A DNA stretch of 64,000 nt from Fibrisoma montanum (GTDB taxonomy: Bacteria; Bacteroidota; Bacteroidia; Cytophagales; Spirosomataceae), in contig NZ_QXED01000007.1 of NCBI RefSeq assembly GCF_003583365.1, positions 366,498 to 430,497 on the forward strand. Reading direction: 5' to 3'. This document shows positions 25,986-35,184 of the stretch, piece by piece (within the stretch, counting starts at the first letter, position 1; each line of letters opens with the position of its first letter). The notes below the pieces were generated by a model that ran no database searches, was not told where the DNA came from, and saw only the letters and a program-made list of their open reading frames with translations. Position numbers and translations under genes: made by a program.

Positions 25986-28900
25986 TTAATGCACATACTC
26001 GGTTGGTTCGACAGACGGCTGCGCGGCTTTGTCATCACCGGGCAACAGCGACGGTTCGTTGAAGTTTGTCCGACGCTGCAACCAGACATAAACCTGTGGC
26101 ACGATGTACAGGGCCGCGAGCGTAGACGCGATCAGGCCACCGATCACCGCCCGGCCCAGCGGAGCCACCTGCTCCCCTGCTTCGCCCGTACCGAGGGCCA
26201 TCGGGATCATACCGGCAATCATGGCAAAACTGGTCATCAAAACCGGCCGCAATCGAAGGCCGGCGCTGTCGATAGCCGCCCGCCGAACGTCGCGGTACTC
26301 CCACCGCAGCCGTTCGGCGTTGGTCACAATCAGGATGGCGTTGGCCACCGAAATACCCGTCGACATGATGATGCCCATGTACGATTGCAGGTTCAGCGTA
26401 CTGCCCGTCAGCAGCAGCAGCGCGATGGACCCAACGATCACGGCGGGCACCGTCGACAGCACGACAAACGACAGCTTGAACGACTGGTAATTGGCCGCCA
26501 GCAAGAGAAAAATTACCAGAATGGCGATGCCTAATCCCTGTTGCAGGCTGTCGAGCGTTTCGGTCAGCAGCGACGACATACCTTTCACCTCCGTGACCAG
26601 CCCTTTGGGTGGTTCGCCCAGTCGGGCGATGGTTGACTCAACGGCCTGCGTGGCCGTACCCAGATCGCGTTGGTGGATGTTGGCCGACACCGTCACGAAC
26701 CGGCGCGGACCCGTCCTGGAATACTCACCGGGCAGCGTATCGACCGAAAACGTAGCCACATCCCCCAGCACGGGCCGCATCCGTCCGGCCACCAGCGGAA
26801 TTTCCTGCAGCTGGGTCAGGTTTCGCATGGCGTACGCCGGAATCTGCACCTGCACCTGATAGGTATACGCAGCTTTCTGATCGAGCCACTGGTTTTTTTC
26901 GGTATACCGGCTCGACGACGTAGAGGCCGTGATGGAGCGGGCGGCCTGCTGCAGGCTCAGGCCCATCATGGCCAGTTTCTGGCGGTCGAGTTTAATGTTG
27001 ATTACCGGAAAGTTCAGGGGCTGAATGATCCGCACGTCGCGCAGGTAAGGCACCGTCGACAAACTATCGACCAGCCGGTTAGCGTAGAGGGCAATCTGCT
27101 TCATATCGCGGCCGGCCACCTGCACCTCGATGGGCGTGTAGGCTCCCTGGCTCATGAGCTTCTCGGTCAGGTCGGCGGGTTCGAACGACAGTGTGATGTC
27201 CGGCATCTGCTCCCGTACAGCCTCGCGGATAGCCTCCTTCAGGTCCTGCATGTTGGTATGATAAGCCTTGTCGAGCGCCACTTTAATCACCGCGTCGTTG
27301 GTCCCGCTGGTGCTGACGTACAGGTTCGTTGTTGCGTAGTTGGTCGGCACGACACCCACGTAAGCCGACGAAACGGCCAGATTCCCGCCCGACACCTCGT
27401 CTACGAGCGTCAGCAGCTCACCCACCCGTTCTTCGGTACGTTCGAGTCGGGTGCCGTCGGGGGTTTTCATCCGGATTACCAGCTGCCCGGAGTTGATCTG
27501 GGGCAGCATGTCCTTACCAATCAGCACGAAACCCGCCCCTGCCAGTGCCAGTATACTGACGAAATAGAAGCCGATAATGAGCTGGTTGCGGGTTAACAGC
27601 CGCCGGGTCTGCCCAACAAACCCATTCCGTATCCGGTCGAAAAACGCCGGTTTTGTTTCTTCAGCGTCAACCTGATCCGCTGGGTGATCATGGTCTTTCA
27701 TGATCCAGTTCGACAGAACAGGCACCAGACTCTGCGCCAGAAAATACGACACCGTCATGGCGAAACCGATCGACAGCGACAAGGGCAGAAACATGGCTCT
27801 CGGTACGCCCGTCATGATAAACGACGGCGCAAACACGGCCAGGATGCACAGCAGAATCAGGAGCAGCGGCAGGGCAACCTCTTTGCAGGCGTCGAAAATG
27901 GCCTGTTTCTTCGGCTTTCCCATTTCCAGGTGCTGGTGAATGTTCTCAATGGTAACCGTCGCCTGATCGACCAGAATACCAATCGACAGCGCCAGCCCCG
28001 ACAGGGTCATGATGTTGATGGTTTGTCCGGCCAGGTTAAGCAGCAGTACGGCCGTGATCACCGAAACCGGGATGGTGATGATAACGATCAACGATGAGCG
28101 CCAGTCGCGCAGAAACAACAGCACCATCAGGCCCGTCAGGATGGCCCCTAACCCACCTTCGAACAGCAGACTATGCACGGCGTTGATCACGAATACCGAC
28201 TGGTCGAACGCAAAATCCACCTCAATATCGTCGGGCAGCAGACTCTTCATTTCCGGCAGCTTCGCCTTCAGTCGCGTTACGACATCCCAGGTCGACGCAT
28301 CGGCAGTTTTTACCACCGGGATGTACGACGACCGGCTGCCGTTCACCAGGGCATAGCCGGTCGTTACGTCCGACGCGTCCTGCACCGTGGCCACATCGCC
28401 CAGGAAAACGGTTCGGTGGCCCTCCGTAACGATGGGAATACGACCAAAATCGGCGACCTGATCTTCCAGCGAATTAAGCGTCGTGATGTAGGTCGTATTG
28501 TCGACCCGGATGTTGCCCGAAGGGGTCATGGTGTTATTAGCCGCCAGCGCTTCGACCACCTCATCGGGCGAAATGTTCATGCTCCGGATTTTACCGGGAT
28601 CGAGGTTAATAACGATGGTGCGGGAGTTGGTGCCGATCGGGGGGGGTGCCGTCAGGCCCGGAACGGTCGAAAACAGGGGCCGGATACGGGTTACGGCCAG
28701 TTCGTGAATTTCTTTCAGCTCACGGGTTTTGCTTGAAAAAACCAGATCGCCGATTGGCACCGACGACGCATCGTACCGCACTACCTGCGGAGGCAGCGCC
28801 CCCGGCGGAAAGAATTTCATGGCGCGATTCACCTGAATGGCTACCTCGGCCGCAGCCTGAGCCATATCGGCTCCTTCGTAAAAAACCAGTTTGACCACCG

Positions 28901-29165
28901 TCAGCCCCTGCACGCTTTTGCTGGAAATTTCTTTAATCCCGCCGACGTACAGAAACTGATCCTGCATCCGGGTCGCGAAAAACCCTTCCATCTGAGCGGG
29001 CGACATGCCGCCATACGGCTCGATGACGTAAATGGTTGGGGAATTCAGTCGCGGGAAGATATCGATCGGGATTCGAAGCGCCGACAGCACCGAGAAAACC
29101 ACGACACCGGCCACCAGCACCAGCACCGAAATTGGACGTTTTAATGACGTTGATAAGAGCGACAT
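25986..29165 (-). CDS. RND multidrug-efflux pump, AcrB/CusA superfamily
   Basis: 1059 residues, the usual length. Twelve membrane segments and two large periplasmic loops are evident. N-terminal SLKRPISVLVLVAGVVVFSVLSALRIPIDIFPRLNSPTIYV is standard. The TM4 proton-relay segment reads GILVDQATVTIENIHQHLEMG: the first Asp of the AcrB Asp-Asp pair is kept, the second is Gln, closer to the CusA-like/HAE variants. Proton-driven export of hydrophobic compounds via the adaptor and TolC proteins encoded beside it is expected; the substrate is unknown. 27 bases separate it from the TolC gene. Confidence 0.95.
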   Translation of the reverse strand: MSLLSTSLKRPISVLVLVAGVVVFSVLSALRIPIDIFPRLNSPTIYVIEPYGGMSPAQMEGFFATRMQDQFLYVGGIKEISSKSVQGLTVVKLVFYEGADMAQAAAEVAIQVNRAMKFFPPGALPPQVVRYDASSVPIGDLVFSSKTRELKEIHELAVTRIRPLFSTVPGLTAPPPIGTNSRTIVINLDPGKIRSMNISPDEVVEALAANNTMTPSGNIRVDNTTYITTLNSLEDQVADFGRIPIVTEGHRTVFLGDVATVQDASDVTTGYALVNGSRSSYIPVVKTADASTWDVVTRLKAKLPEMKSLLPDDIEVDFAFDQSVFVINAVHSLLFEGGLGAILTGLMVLLFLRDWRSSLIVIITIPVSVITAVLLLNLAGQTINIMTLSGLALSIGILVDQATVTIENIHQHLEMGKPKKQAIFDACKEVALPLLLILLCILAVFAPSFIMTGVPRAMFLPLSLSIGFAMTVSYFLAQSLVPVLSNWIMKDHDHPADQVDAEETKPAFFDRIRNGFVGQTRRLLTRNQLIIGFYFVSILALAGAGFVLIGKDMLPQINSGQLVIRMKTPDGTRLERTEERVGELLTLVDEVSGGNLAVSSAYVGVVPTNYATTNLYVSTSGTNDAVIKVALDKAYHTNMQDLKEAIREAVREQMPDITLSFEPADLTEKLMSQGAYTPIEVQVAGRDMKQIALYANRLVDSLSTVPYLRDVRIIQPLNFPVINIKLDRQKLAMMGLSLQQAARSITASTSSSRYTEKNQWLDQKAAYTYQVQVQIPAYAMRNLTQLQEIPLVAGRMRPVLGDVATFSVDTLPGEYSRTGPRRFVTVSANIHQRDLGTATQAVESTIARLGEPPKGLVTEVKGMSSLLTETLDSLQQGLGIAILVIFLLLAANYQSFKLSFVVLSTVPAVIVGSIALLLLTGSTLNLQSYMGIIMSTGISVANAILIVTNAERLRWEYRDVRRAAIDSAGLRLRPVLMTSFAMIAGMIPMALGTGEAGEQVAPLGRAVIGGLIASTLAALYIVPQVYVWLQRRTNFNEPSLLPGDDKAAQPSVEPTEYVH

Positions 29166-29192
29166 AAGCAGGTCGGTTGACGTTGAGTTCGG

Positions 29193-30566
29193 TTATCGCC
29201 GGAACATGGTATAAAAATCGTCGAAGTTGTTGGTCGCAACGGCTTTCTGCAGCCGGAGCCTCACCGCCCGGCTCTGCGTCTCGACGTACTCCTTCTCGAC
29301 CGAGGTCAGCAGTTGCAGGGCGTCGGTCAGGCTCAGAATGGTTTCCAGGCCGTTGTTATACAGCGCCAGACGCTGCTGATACGCATCGTTGGCCGACCGA
29401 ATGGCGTTTGGCAATTCGCCCAGTTCCAGCCGCAGTATGGTCAGCAGCGAGTCGGCGGTTGTCAGCGCATTCTGCAACTGTACGCGTTCAACGGCCAGCT
29501 GATTGGTCGCTTCCTGCACCCGTAGCTGCTGAAGCTGCGTGCGGTGAAGGGCCCGGCGCAGGTCGGTCAGGTTCATGGTAGCGGCCAGCCCCACCAGAAA
29601 ATTTGTTCGGCTATACGCCAGCCCGGACCCCAGCGGACCAAAGGCATTCTCTACCGTCAGGCTCGACCCACGCGCCCAGGCGGCCGTCAGCAACGATACG
29701 CGCGGCCGGGCCGACTTCCGGATCAGGTCAATTTCGGCGGCCTGGCGGCTGATGAACCGGTCGCGGAAACGGAGCAGCGGATGGTTCAGCGCCGGCACTT
29801 CGCCGGCTACGGGGGCCAGCAGAGGCTCCGACCGAAACAGAGTATCCACGCGCAGGTCATTGGCCGACCGACCGGTCAGGGTTGCCAGCTGAACGGCCGT
29901 TTTGCGGTAGTTTTCCAGCGCTTTCCAGTAGGTTATTTTGGCCCTTGACCATTCAACGGCGGCTAGTGACGAATCCAGCCCCGGTTTGATGCCGTTGCGG
30001 ACCAGGTTTGTGATGATCCGGCGCACCGTGTCGACGCGGGCAAAGTTGCGCTGCTCAATGTCGAGGTATCGGGCCTGCCAGAGCATATCCAGGTACGTAT
30101 TGATGACCACCTGCCGCAGCCCGAACTGCTCGCGTTCGAGCCCGGCTTCACTGACGGCGATGTCGGCAACGGCCAGTTTGCTTTCGGCCTGAAAGCGCCC
30201 GAAGTTATAAACCTCCCAATCCATCGATGCCAGGGCAATGTTGCCGGTAGCCAGATCGGGGCGATTTTCGGCCCGACGGGCGCCCGAGGTCGGTACGATC
30301 AACCCCAGCGAAAAGTAGGAGCCGGACATACCATTGGCCGTCCCGATCGTAACCTGATCGTGAAGCCGCACGTTGGGCAGCCGGTTGTCGCGCACAACGC
30401 GGGCATTGGCCTGAATGGCTTCCAGCGCCGACCGTTGCGCGGCCAGTGTAGGGTACTGGGCAAACGTAGCGTCGATGGCCCCTTCCAATGTCAGCACCTG
30501 CCCGCAGACGGACGGCAGGCACCCGACAGTCAGCAGAACACAGAGTAACCACTGTCTTTTTTTCAT
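29193..30566 (-). CDS. TolC-family outer-membrane efflux channel
   Basis: 457 residues with a signal peptide (MKKRQWLLCVLLTVGCLPSVCGQ). Two OEP repeats are visible, each with long helices and a short strand: LTLEGAIDATFAQYPTLAAQRSALEAIQANARVVRDNRLPNVRL at the start, and SANDAYQQRLALYNNGLETILSLTDALQLLTSVEKEYVETQSRAVRLRLQKAVAT at the end. It forms the trimeric outer-membrane duct for the RND pump. Its start codon overlaps the end of the receiver gene by four bases, so both are read from one message. Confidence 0.93.
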   Translation of the reverse strand: MKKRQWLLCVLLTVGCLPSVCGQVLTLEGAIDATFAQYPTLAAQRSALEAIQANARVVRDNRLPNVRLHDQVTIGTANGMSGSYFSLGLIVPTSGARRAENRPDLATGNIALASMDWEVYNFGRFQAESKLAVADIAVSEAGLEREQFGLRQVVINTYLDMLWQARYLDIEQRNFARVDTVRRIITNLVRNGIKPGLDSSLAAVEWSRAKITYWKALENYRKTAVQLATLTGRSANDLRVDTLFRSEPLLAPVAGEVPALNHPLLRFRDRFISRQAAEIDLIRKSARPRVSLLTAAWARGSSLTVENAFGPLGSGLAYSRTNFLVGLAATMNLTDLRRALHRTQLQQLRVQEATNQLAVERVQLQNALTTADSLLTILRLELGELPNAIRSANDAYQQRLALYNNGLETILSLTDALQLLTSVEKEYVETQSRAVRLRLQKAVATNNFDDFYTMFRR

Positions 30567-30979
30567 CGTTGAGTAAATTGGTTCATAGCAAAGCGGATAG
30601 CAGGCTGTACAAGCCGGGTTAGTTCGGTCATCGCTGCGGGTTTGAGCAGGTAGGCACTGGCCCTCAGTTGGTAAGCCCGCCGGATATCCTGGTCAGCTTC
30701 GGAAACGGTCAGAATAAACACCGGCAGATCCGCCAACGTATCGATTTGCCGAATCTGTTCGAGTACCTGAAACCCGTCGAGCCTGGGGATAGCCAGATCC
30801 AGAAACACCACATTAAGAGCCGCCCCGGCTTCCTGAAGAGTCAGGACTAAGTCCGTTCCGTTGTCGAACCGCCGAAGCCGGCAGCCGGGGTACGTCCGTT
30901 CGACTGCTCTTTGGAAAAAATAGGCGTCGTCCTCGTCGTCATCAGCCAGAAACACGGTCAAATGAGCGTATGGGTTCAT
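30563..30979 (-). CDS. Single-domain response regulator (receiver only)
   Basis: 138 residues, only a receiver domain: acidic cluster LADDDEDD at 11-18, phospho-acceptor D61 in VVFLDLAIPRLDG, LTVSEAD, and YLLKPA with the conserved Lys. It belongs to the Rcp1/CheY-like group often linked to phytochrome or hybrid kinases. There is no output domain, so it probably passes phosphate or a protein signal onward. As the first gene of the efflux operon, with a 4-bp overlap into TolC, it is co-expressed with the pump, an unusual arrangement. Confidence 0.9.
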   Translation of the reverse strand: MNPYAHLTVFLADDDEDDAYFFQRAVERTYPGCRLRRFDNGTDLVLTLQEAGAALNVVFLDLAIPRLDGFQVLEQIRQIDTLADLPVFILTVSEADQDIRRAYQLRASAYLLKPAAMTELTRLVQPAIRFAMNQFTQR

Positions 30980-31134
30980 TCAGGTTCTGATCGGTGGTCA
31001 TCATCAAAATAACTACCGAGGTCATTAGAGCCCTCTGAGAGAGTTATTAGAATCTGGTTAGAGCCGTTCGGGCCGGTATACGTTTGCGGCTTTGTTGGTA
31101 CTTTTATCCTGACAAACAGACTGGTTTGCGACGC

Positions 31135-31812
31135 ATGCATGTGTTAATCATTGAAGATGATGTAGAACTGGCACAGTTCATTCAGAAAGGGTTACAGTCG
31201 GAAGGCATCAGCGTATCGGCTGCCTTCGATGGCGTTATCGGCCGCAGTATGGTCAACGAACGCCAGTTCGACGTAGTAGTACTCGACGTGAATCTGCCGG
31301 GGCTGAATGGCTACGATCTGTGCCGGTACATCAAACAGAACTGGCCGGCCATTCCCGTTATCCTCCTGACCGCGCTGGGTAGCCTGGATAACAAAGTGAT
31401 CGGGTTTGAATCGGGCGCCGATGATTACCTGACCAAACCATTTGCCTTTAAAGAGTTATTGTTCCGGCTGAAAGCCCTGGCCCGTCGGCATCCGTCCCGT
31501 GCCCCGCTGCCGAAGCGGCTCGAACTGCTCGACCTGGCGGTCGACACCGAATCGCATCAGGTGTGGCGGGGTGGCCAGCGCATCAGCCTCACCGCCCGCG
31601 AATACGCGCTGCTGGAGTATCTGATGACCCACCAGGGCCGGGTCGTTAACCGGGTGGATCTGCTGGAAAACGTCTGGGATGTGCATTTCAACACCAACAC
31701 GAACGTGGTCGATGTGTACATCAATTACCTGCGCCGGAAAATCGACACTACCGAGCCGAAACTACTGCATACGGTATTTGGCGTAGGGTATATGCTCCGG
31801 GCAGAGCCATGA
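31135..31812 (+). CDS. OmpR/PhoB-family response regulator
   Basis: 225 residues from ATG 31135; the frame is open 17 codons further upstream but the domain starts MHVLIIEDD. Receiver: acidic pair at 8-9, D51 in VVVLDVNLPGLNG, LLTALGS, and DYLTKPF. The C-terminal winged helix (about 125-225) shows the OmpR pattern SLTAREYALLEYLMTHQGRVVNRVDLLENVWD and TNVVDVYINYLRRKID. Divergent from the efflux operon and directly upstream of its kinase with a 4-bp overlap; control of the pump is a reasonable inference. Confidence 0.94.
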   Translation: MHVLIIEDDVELAQFIQKGLQSEGISVSAAFDGVIGRSMVNERQFDVVVLDVNLPGLNGYDLCRYIKQNWPAIPVILLTALGSLDNKVIGFESGADDYLTKPFAFKELLFRLKALARRHPSRAPLPKRLELLDLAVDTESHQVWRGGQRISLTAREYALLEYLMTHQGRVVNRVDLLENVWDVHFNTNTNVVDVYINYLRRKIDTTEPKLLHTVFGVGYMLRAEP

Positions 31813-33182
31813 GTATCAAGCAGCGCATCACCATTGGATTCGGACTGCTGGTTGCTACGTTACTGCTGTTGTTCTCGTTTTTCATCTACCAGACGTATGA
31901 GTCGTACCGCCGATCGCTGATGCAGACGCGCCTGCAACGGCGGGCCCTCTCGGCTCAGGCGTTTTTTCGCAACCGGAACGAGTTTTTTCAGTCGAGCTAC
32001 CTGACCCTGCCCGAACAGCACGAAGTCCTGTACGACGCCGAACACCACCGCATCTACTCATCGTCCGGCCCCGACGACTACACCCCTACCCCGGCGCAGC
32101 TGGACGAAGCTCACCGGCAGGAAGTGTATTTTACTTACGTTAGCCCGGACTGGGAATCGCCCAAGGAAGGCGTTGCCCTGTCGTTTATGGATCAGGGCAA
32201 ACGGTACGTAGCGGTGGTAACGGCCTACGACCTGAGCGGTCGTCAGACGAGCCGGAACCTCCTCTTCATTCTGGGTGTGGGCAATGTGTTCTCCCTCGTG
32301 GTGATCGCGCTCGCGGGATTTCTGTTCGCCCGGCGGGCCATGCGCCCCTTCGATCAGCTGATCAGCCAGATCAATTCCGCGACGGTCAACGATTTTTCGT
32401 TTCGGCTAAACCACGCGTCCAACCGGGACGAAGCCAGTTACCTGGCCGGCTCATTCAATGAGCTGCTGAGCCAGTTGCAGAAGCTCGCCCAGAGTCAGGA
32501 AAACTTCGTTGCCTACGCATCGCACGAAATCCGCACACCGCTGACGGTTGTGAAAGGCATGCTGGAAACGTCGCTGGCCTACGATCAAACGCTGCCGGCC
32601 ACTCAGCAAAGCATGACCAAAGCGCTGCATCGGCTGGAAGAAGCCATCGAACTGGCCAATGCGCTGCTACGGCTGGCGGAGGTTGAAGGCCTGAAGCCGT
32701 CGCGGCTGATCGATGACCTCAACGTAGTGGATACCATTCTGGATACGGTTACGTACTTTGGCGAGAAGTACCCCGAGCAACAGATTGATCTGCAGCTCAC
32801 CGATGAGTTTACCGAGCTTAGTTCGACCATCCGTGTGGTGGGCAACGCCAATCTGCTGCGGACAGCCCTGATCAACATCATCGACAATGCCTGCAAATAT
32901 TCAGCTTTCCAGCCCGTCGATGTCCAGGTGCAGTATGAACCGTCGTGGGTTATTATCAGCGTTACCGACCGGGGCATCGGCATTCCGGCAACGCAGGTAA
33001 CCGACGTGTTTCTGCCAATGATGCGGGCCGGCAACGTGGGCAACATCCACGGGTTCGGCCTCGGCCTGACGCTGGCCAAAAAGATCGTTGACATGCACCA
33101 GGGTACCCTGCAACTCAGTTCCCGCCCCGGCGACGGCACATCCGTTCGGCTGAGTTTACCGGCTCTTCCCCTGTTCGCGTAG
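31809..33182 (+). CDS. Sensor histidine kinase (HisKA/HATPase, HAMP)
   Basis: 457 residues. TM1 at about 8-27, a periplasmic sensor of about 125 residues, TM2 at about 152-173 (LLFILGVGNVFSLVVIALAGFLF), a HAMP linker, then HisKA with the phospho-acceptor H239 in YASHEIRTPLTVVKGMLE. The ATP-binding domain follows, with the N box LINIIDNACKYS, G1 VTDRGIGIP and G2 GFGLGLTLAKKIVDMHQG. Start ATG overlaps the regulator stop (ATGA). It is the partner of the OmpR-family regulator; ligand unknown, possibly an efflux substrate or envelope stress. Confidence 0.94.
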   Translation: MSIKQRITIGFGLLVATLLLLFSFFIYQTYESYRRSLMQTRLQRRALSAQAFFRNRNEFFQSSYLTLPEQHEVLYDAEHHRIYSSSGPDDYTPTPAQLDEAHRQEVYFTYVSPDWESPKEGVALSFMDQGKRYVAVVTAYDLSGRQTSRNLLFILGVGNVFSLVVIALAGFLFARRAMRPFDQLISQINSATVNDFSFRLNHASNRDEASYLAGSFNELLSQLQKLAQSQENFVAYASHEIRTPLTVVKGMLETSLAYDQTLPATQQSMTKALHRLEEAIELANALLRLAEVEGLKPSRLIDDLNVVDTILDTVTYFGEKYPEQQIDLQLTDEFTELSSTIRVVGNANLLRTALINIIDNACKYSAFQPVDVQVQYEPSWVIISVTDRGIGIPATQVTDVFLPMMRAGNVGNIHGFGLGLTLAKKIVDMHQGTLQLSSRPGDGTSVRLSLPALPLFA

Positions 33183-33222
33183 CGTCGACCGGGCCTGTCT
33201 GCGGCATCTGCGACCCACGTAT

Positions 33223-33666
33223 CTACAGACGAGGGTCCGCTTCGTTGCCGGTCTGACACGTTCTGATTCCAGCCAGGGTCGTCGTTTCATAAATGGCCAG
33301 GTTCGCATCCCGAACGCGCTCCATGATGGGCCGAATGTGGCAGGTTTGCTCATCTTCGCAGTCGTCGCAGCGAACGTAGAAATTTTTGGAAACGCAGGGC
33401 GTGGGAGCAATCGGTCCGTCGATGATCCGCAGAATCTGCGCCAGCGTGATCTTATCCGGCTCAATCCGCAGCTGGTACCCGCCGTCTTTCCCTTTCCGAC
33501 TTTGTAATAAACCATGATTGCGCAGATCGAATAAAATCGATTCTAAAAACCGCTTTGGGATTCCGCCTTCTTTGGCAAGCTGATGAGTCAAAACGGGTCC
33601 CCGACCGTACTGCTCCGCTAAGCGGGTCATGGCTTTAAGCGCGTATTTTGCTTTTTTTGAGATCAT
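33223..33666 (-). CDS. Rrf2-family transcriptional regulator
   Basis: 147 residues. A winged helix occupies 1-80: KAKYALKAMTRLAEQYG, LAKEGGIPKRFLESILFDLRNHGLLQSRKGKDGGYQL, the Rrf2 hallmark. C91, C100, C103 and C109 sit where IscR/NsrR-type members hold an iron-sulphur cluster (three Cys suffice), so redox or iron-sulphur sensing is plausible. It is divergent from the ACT-domain operon with a 226-bp gap that has a dyad (33786-33804), so it probably controls that operon and itself. Confidence 0.9.
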   Translation of the reverse strand: MISKKAKYALKAMTRLAEQYGRGPVLTHQLAKEGGIPKRFLESILFDLRNHGLLQSRKGKDGGYQLRIEPDKITLAQILRIIDGPIAPTPCVSKNFYVRCDDCEDEQTCHIRPIMERVRDANLAIYETTTLAGIRTCQTGNEADPRL

Positions 33667-33785
33667 ACCGCTACTTGCTTCTTATTGATTCAGTGAGACT
33701 TATCGTTTGATGTCAAGCCGCTACGAATCGCTTCCTGTAACGCAGCTGCCACTACTATTTTTTCAGTAAAATTTGGAAGCTAGCA

Positions 33786-33804
33786 CAAATATGCACTTTA
33801 TTTG
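33786..33804. promoter_or_regulatory. Dyad, possible Rrf2 operator
   Basis: CAAATA and TATTTG flank a 7-base centre in the AT-rich gap between the divergent Rrf2 and ACT-domain genes. A second, imperfect dyad (ATAGATTA ... TAGTCTAT) lies at about 33831-33855. Placement suits a regulator site; the binding is inferred. Confidence 0.35.
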
Positions 33805-33892
33805 CAAAACCTACTAAATCAATAGATTATAAGTACTAATAGTCTATCTAATAACAGGGTTTTGGGGGTTTATAGTAAATCTTGGTTTAATC

Positions 33893-34168
33893 ATGTACGA
33901 ACAGCCGCAGCCAGACCTACCGACCTTGCCCAGTTGGCAGACCGTCTTTCAGATTACGGGCTTTGACCGGTTGAACTTCGTGGGCGACGTAACCAACGCC
34001 ATACCGCAGGATGAGCATTGCCGCATCCTGAATCTGTCGTTCGAAGCGGATGGTGTGCGGGCGTTCGGCCACCTGACCGTACAGACCAATGACCAGCAGC
34101 ATTTTCTACTGATTACCAGACGACTACAATCAGTCAAAGGTTTAGTGAGTATCACACAGATCAATTAA
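33893..34168 (+). CDS. Stand-alone ACT-domain protein
   Basis: 91 residues. Residues about 20-91 (FQITGFDRLNFVGDVTNAIPQDEHCRILNLSFEADGVRAFGHLTVQTNDQQHFLLITRRLQSVKGLVSITQI) match the ACT domain at the C terminus of RelA/SpoT enzymes: G-x-D-R-x-x-x-V-x-D-V-T, L-S-F-E-x-D, and L-x-x-V-K-G-x-x-x-I. ACT domains bind amino acids and regulate partners. No enzymatic domain is attached. First gene of a three-gene operon, five bases before the DUF1684 gene. Confidence 0.78.
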   Translation: MYEQPQPDLPTLPSWQTVFQITGFDRLNFVGDVTNAIPQDEHCRILNLSFEADGVRAFGHLTVQTNDQQHFLLITRRLQSVKGLVSITQIN

Positions 34169-34173
34169 TAATC

Positions 34174-35109
34174 ATGAACACGTTGCATCAGAGACCTGAG
34201 CCACTAAACCGGTACGCCCTCGCTTTCTTCTGTTTCTGGGGCCTGGCTTTGCTGGTCACGGTGGGGTTCCGGGCCGAAAACCCGGCGTACCGCGAGCAGT
34301 TGGAACGGTGGCATCAGAAACGGATCGAATCCCTTAAAAGCGAAAGCGGCTGGCTCAACCTGGCGGGCCTGTTCTGGCTGCAGCCGGGCGCTAACCCGGC
34401 GGGCAGTGATCCAAACAACCTGCTGATGTTTCCGGCCGGGAAAGCTCCCGACCAACTCGGTACGTTCCGGCTCCGGGGCGATACGGTCACGTTTACGGCT
34501 GCCCCGGGCGTTGTTGTGCAGGATGAAGACAGGCAGCCGGTCTTAGGCGAGAAACCCTTGTTTGTTCCCGACCAGAAACCCGGCCCGGTGTTATCGCACG
34601 GGCCGCTGCGGTGGTTTGTCATCAAGCGCGGCAACCGATACGCCATTCGGTTACGCGACCTGGAAAGCCCATTCTTAAGCGACTTTAAGGGCATCGATCG
34701 GTATCCGGTGGATGAACACAATCAGATAAAAGCCCGGCTCGAACGGCCCGAAACGCCCAGAACCATTCCGATCCTGGACGTAACGGGGCAGGTATCGCAA
34801 CAGCCGCTGGTTGGTACGCTGGTATTTAGAATGGCCGGCAAAACACACCGGCTCGATGCGGTTAGTGAAGGCCCTGATAAGCTTTTCATTCTGTTTGGCG
34901 ACCAGACCAACCGGCATGAAACCTACGGATCCGGCCGGTTTCTGTACGCCGATATCCCCGGTCCCGACGGCCTGACCACGCTGGATTTCAACCAGAGCAT
35001 CAACCCGCCCTGCGCCTTCACCCCGTACGCTACGTGTCCGCTACCACCGAAACAAAACCAGTTGGCGCTGGCGGTTCGGGCAGGCGAGAAACGCTACGGG
35101 GATCACTAA
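34174..35109 (+). CDS. DUF1684 domain protein, exported or membrane-anchored
   Basis: 311 residues with an N-terminal hydrophobic segment (ALAFFCFWGLALLVTVGF, about 16-33). The DUF1684 signature follows: W-H-Q-K-R-I-E-S-L-K, SGWLNLAGLFWLQPGANPAGSDPNN, then ITVT-like strands, and the diagnostic C terminus LDFNQSINPPCAFTPYATCPLPPKQNQLALAVRAGEKRY. The family has no established function; its conserved Cys pair and N-P-P-C-A-Y-like motif suggest ligand binding. It lies in the Rrf2-flanked operon. Confidence 0.85.
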   Translation: MNTLHQRPEPLNRYALAFFCFWGLALLVTVGFRAENPAYREQLERWHQKRIESLKSESGWLNLAGLFWLQPGANPAGSDPNNLLMFPAGKAPDQLGTFRLRGDTVTFTAAPGVVVQDEDRQPVLGEKPLFVPDQKPGPVLSHGPLRWFVIKRGNRYAIRLRDLESPFLSDFKGIDRYPVDEHNQIKARLERPETPRTIPILDVTGQVSQQPLVGTLVFRMAGKTHRLDAVSEGPDKLFILFGDQTNRHETYGSGRFLYADIPGPDGLTTLDFNQSINPPCAFTPYATCPLPPKQNQLALAVRAGEKRYGDH

Positions 35110-35184
35110 CAACTGAAATCTCCTGATGGACCGATACGACTGGCATTACCACTGGCAAAACATGACAACCAATTGATTCATTCT

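Noticed and set aside
26670..27596. 308-codon plus-strand frame inside the RND pump gene
   Set aside because: Antisense to a clear 1059-residue transporter; its composition (His/Arg/Gly-rich) is typical of shadow frames.
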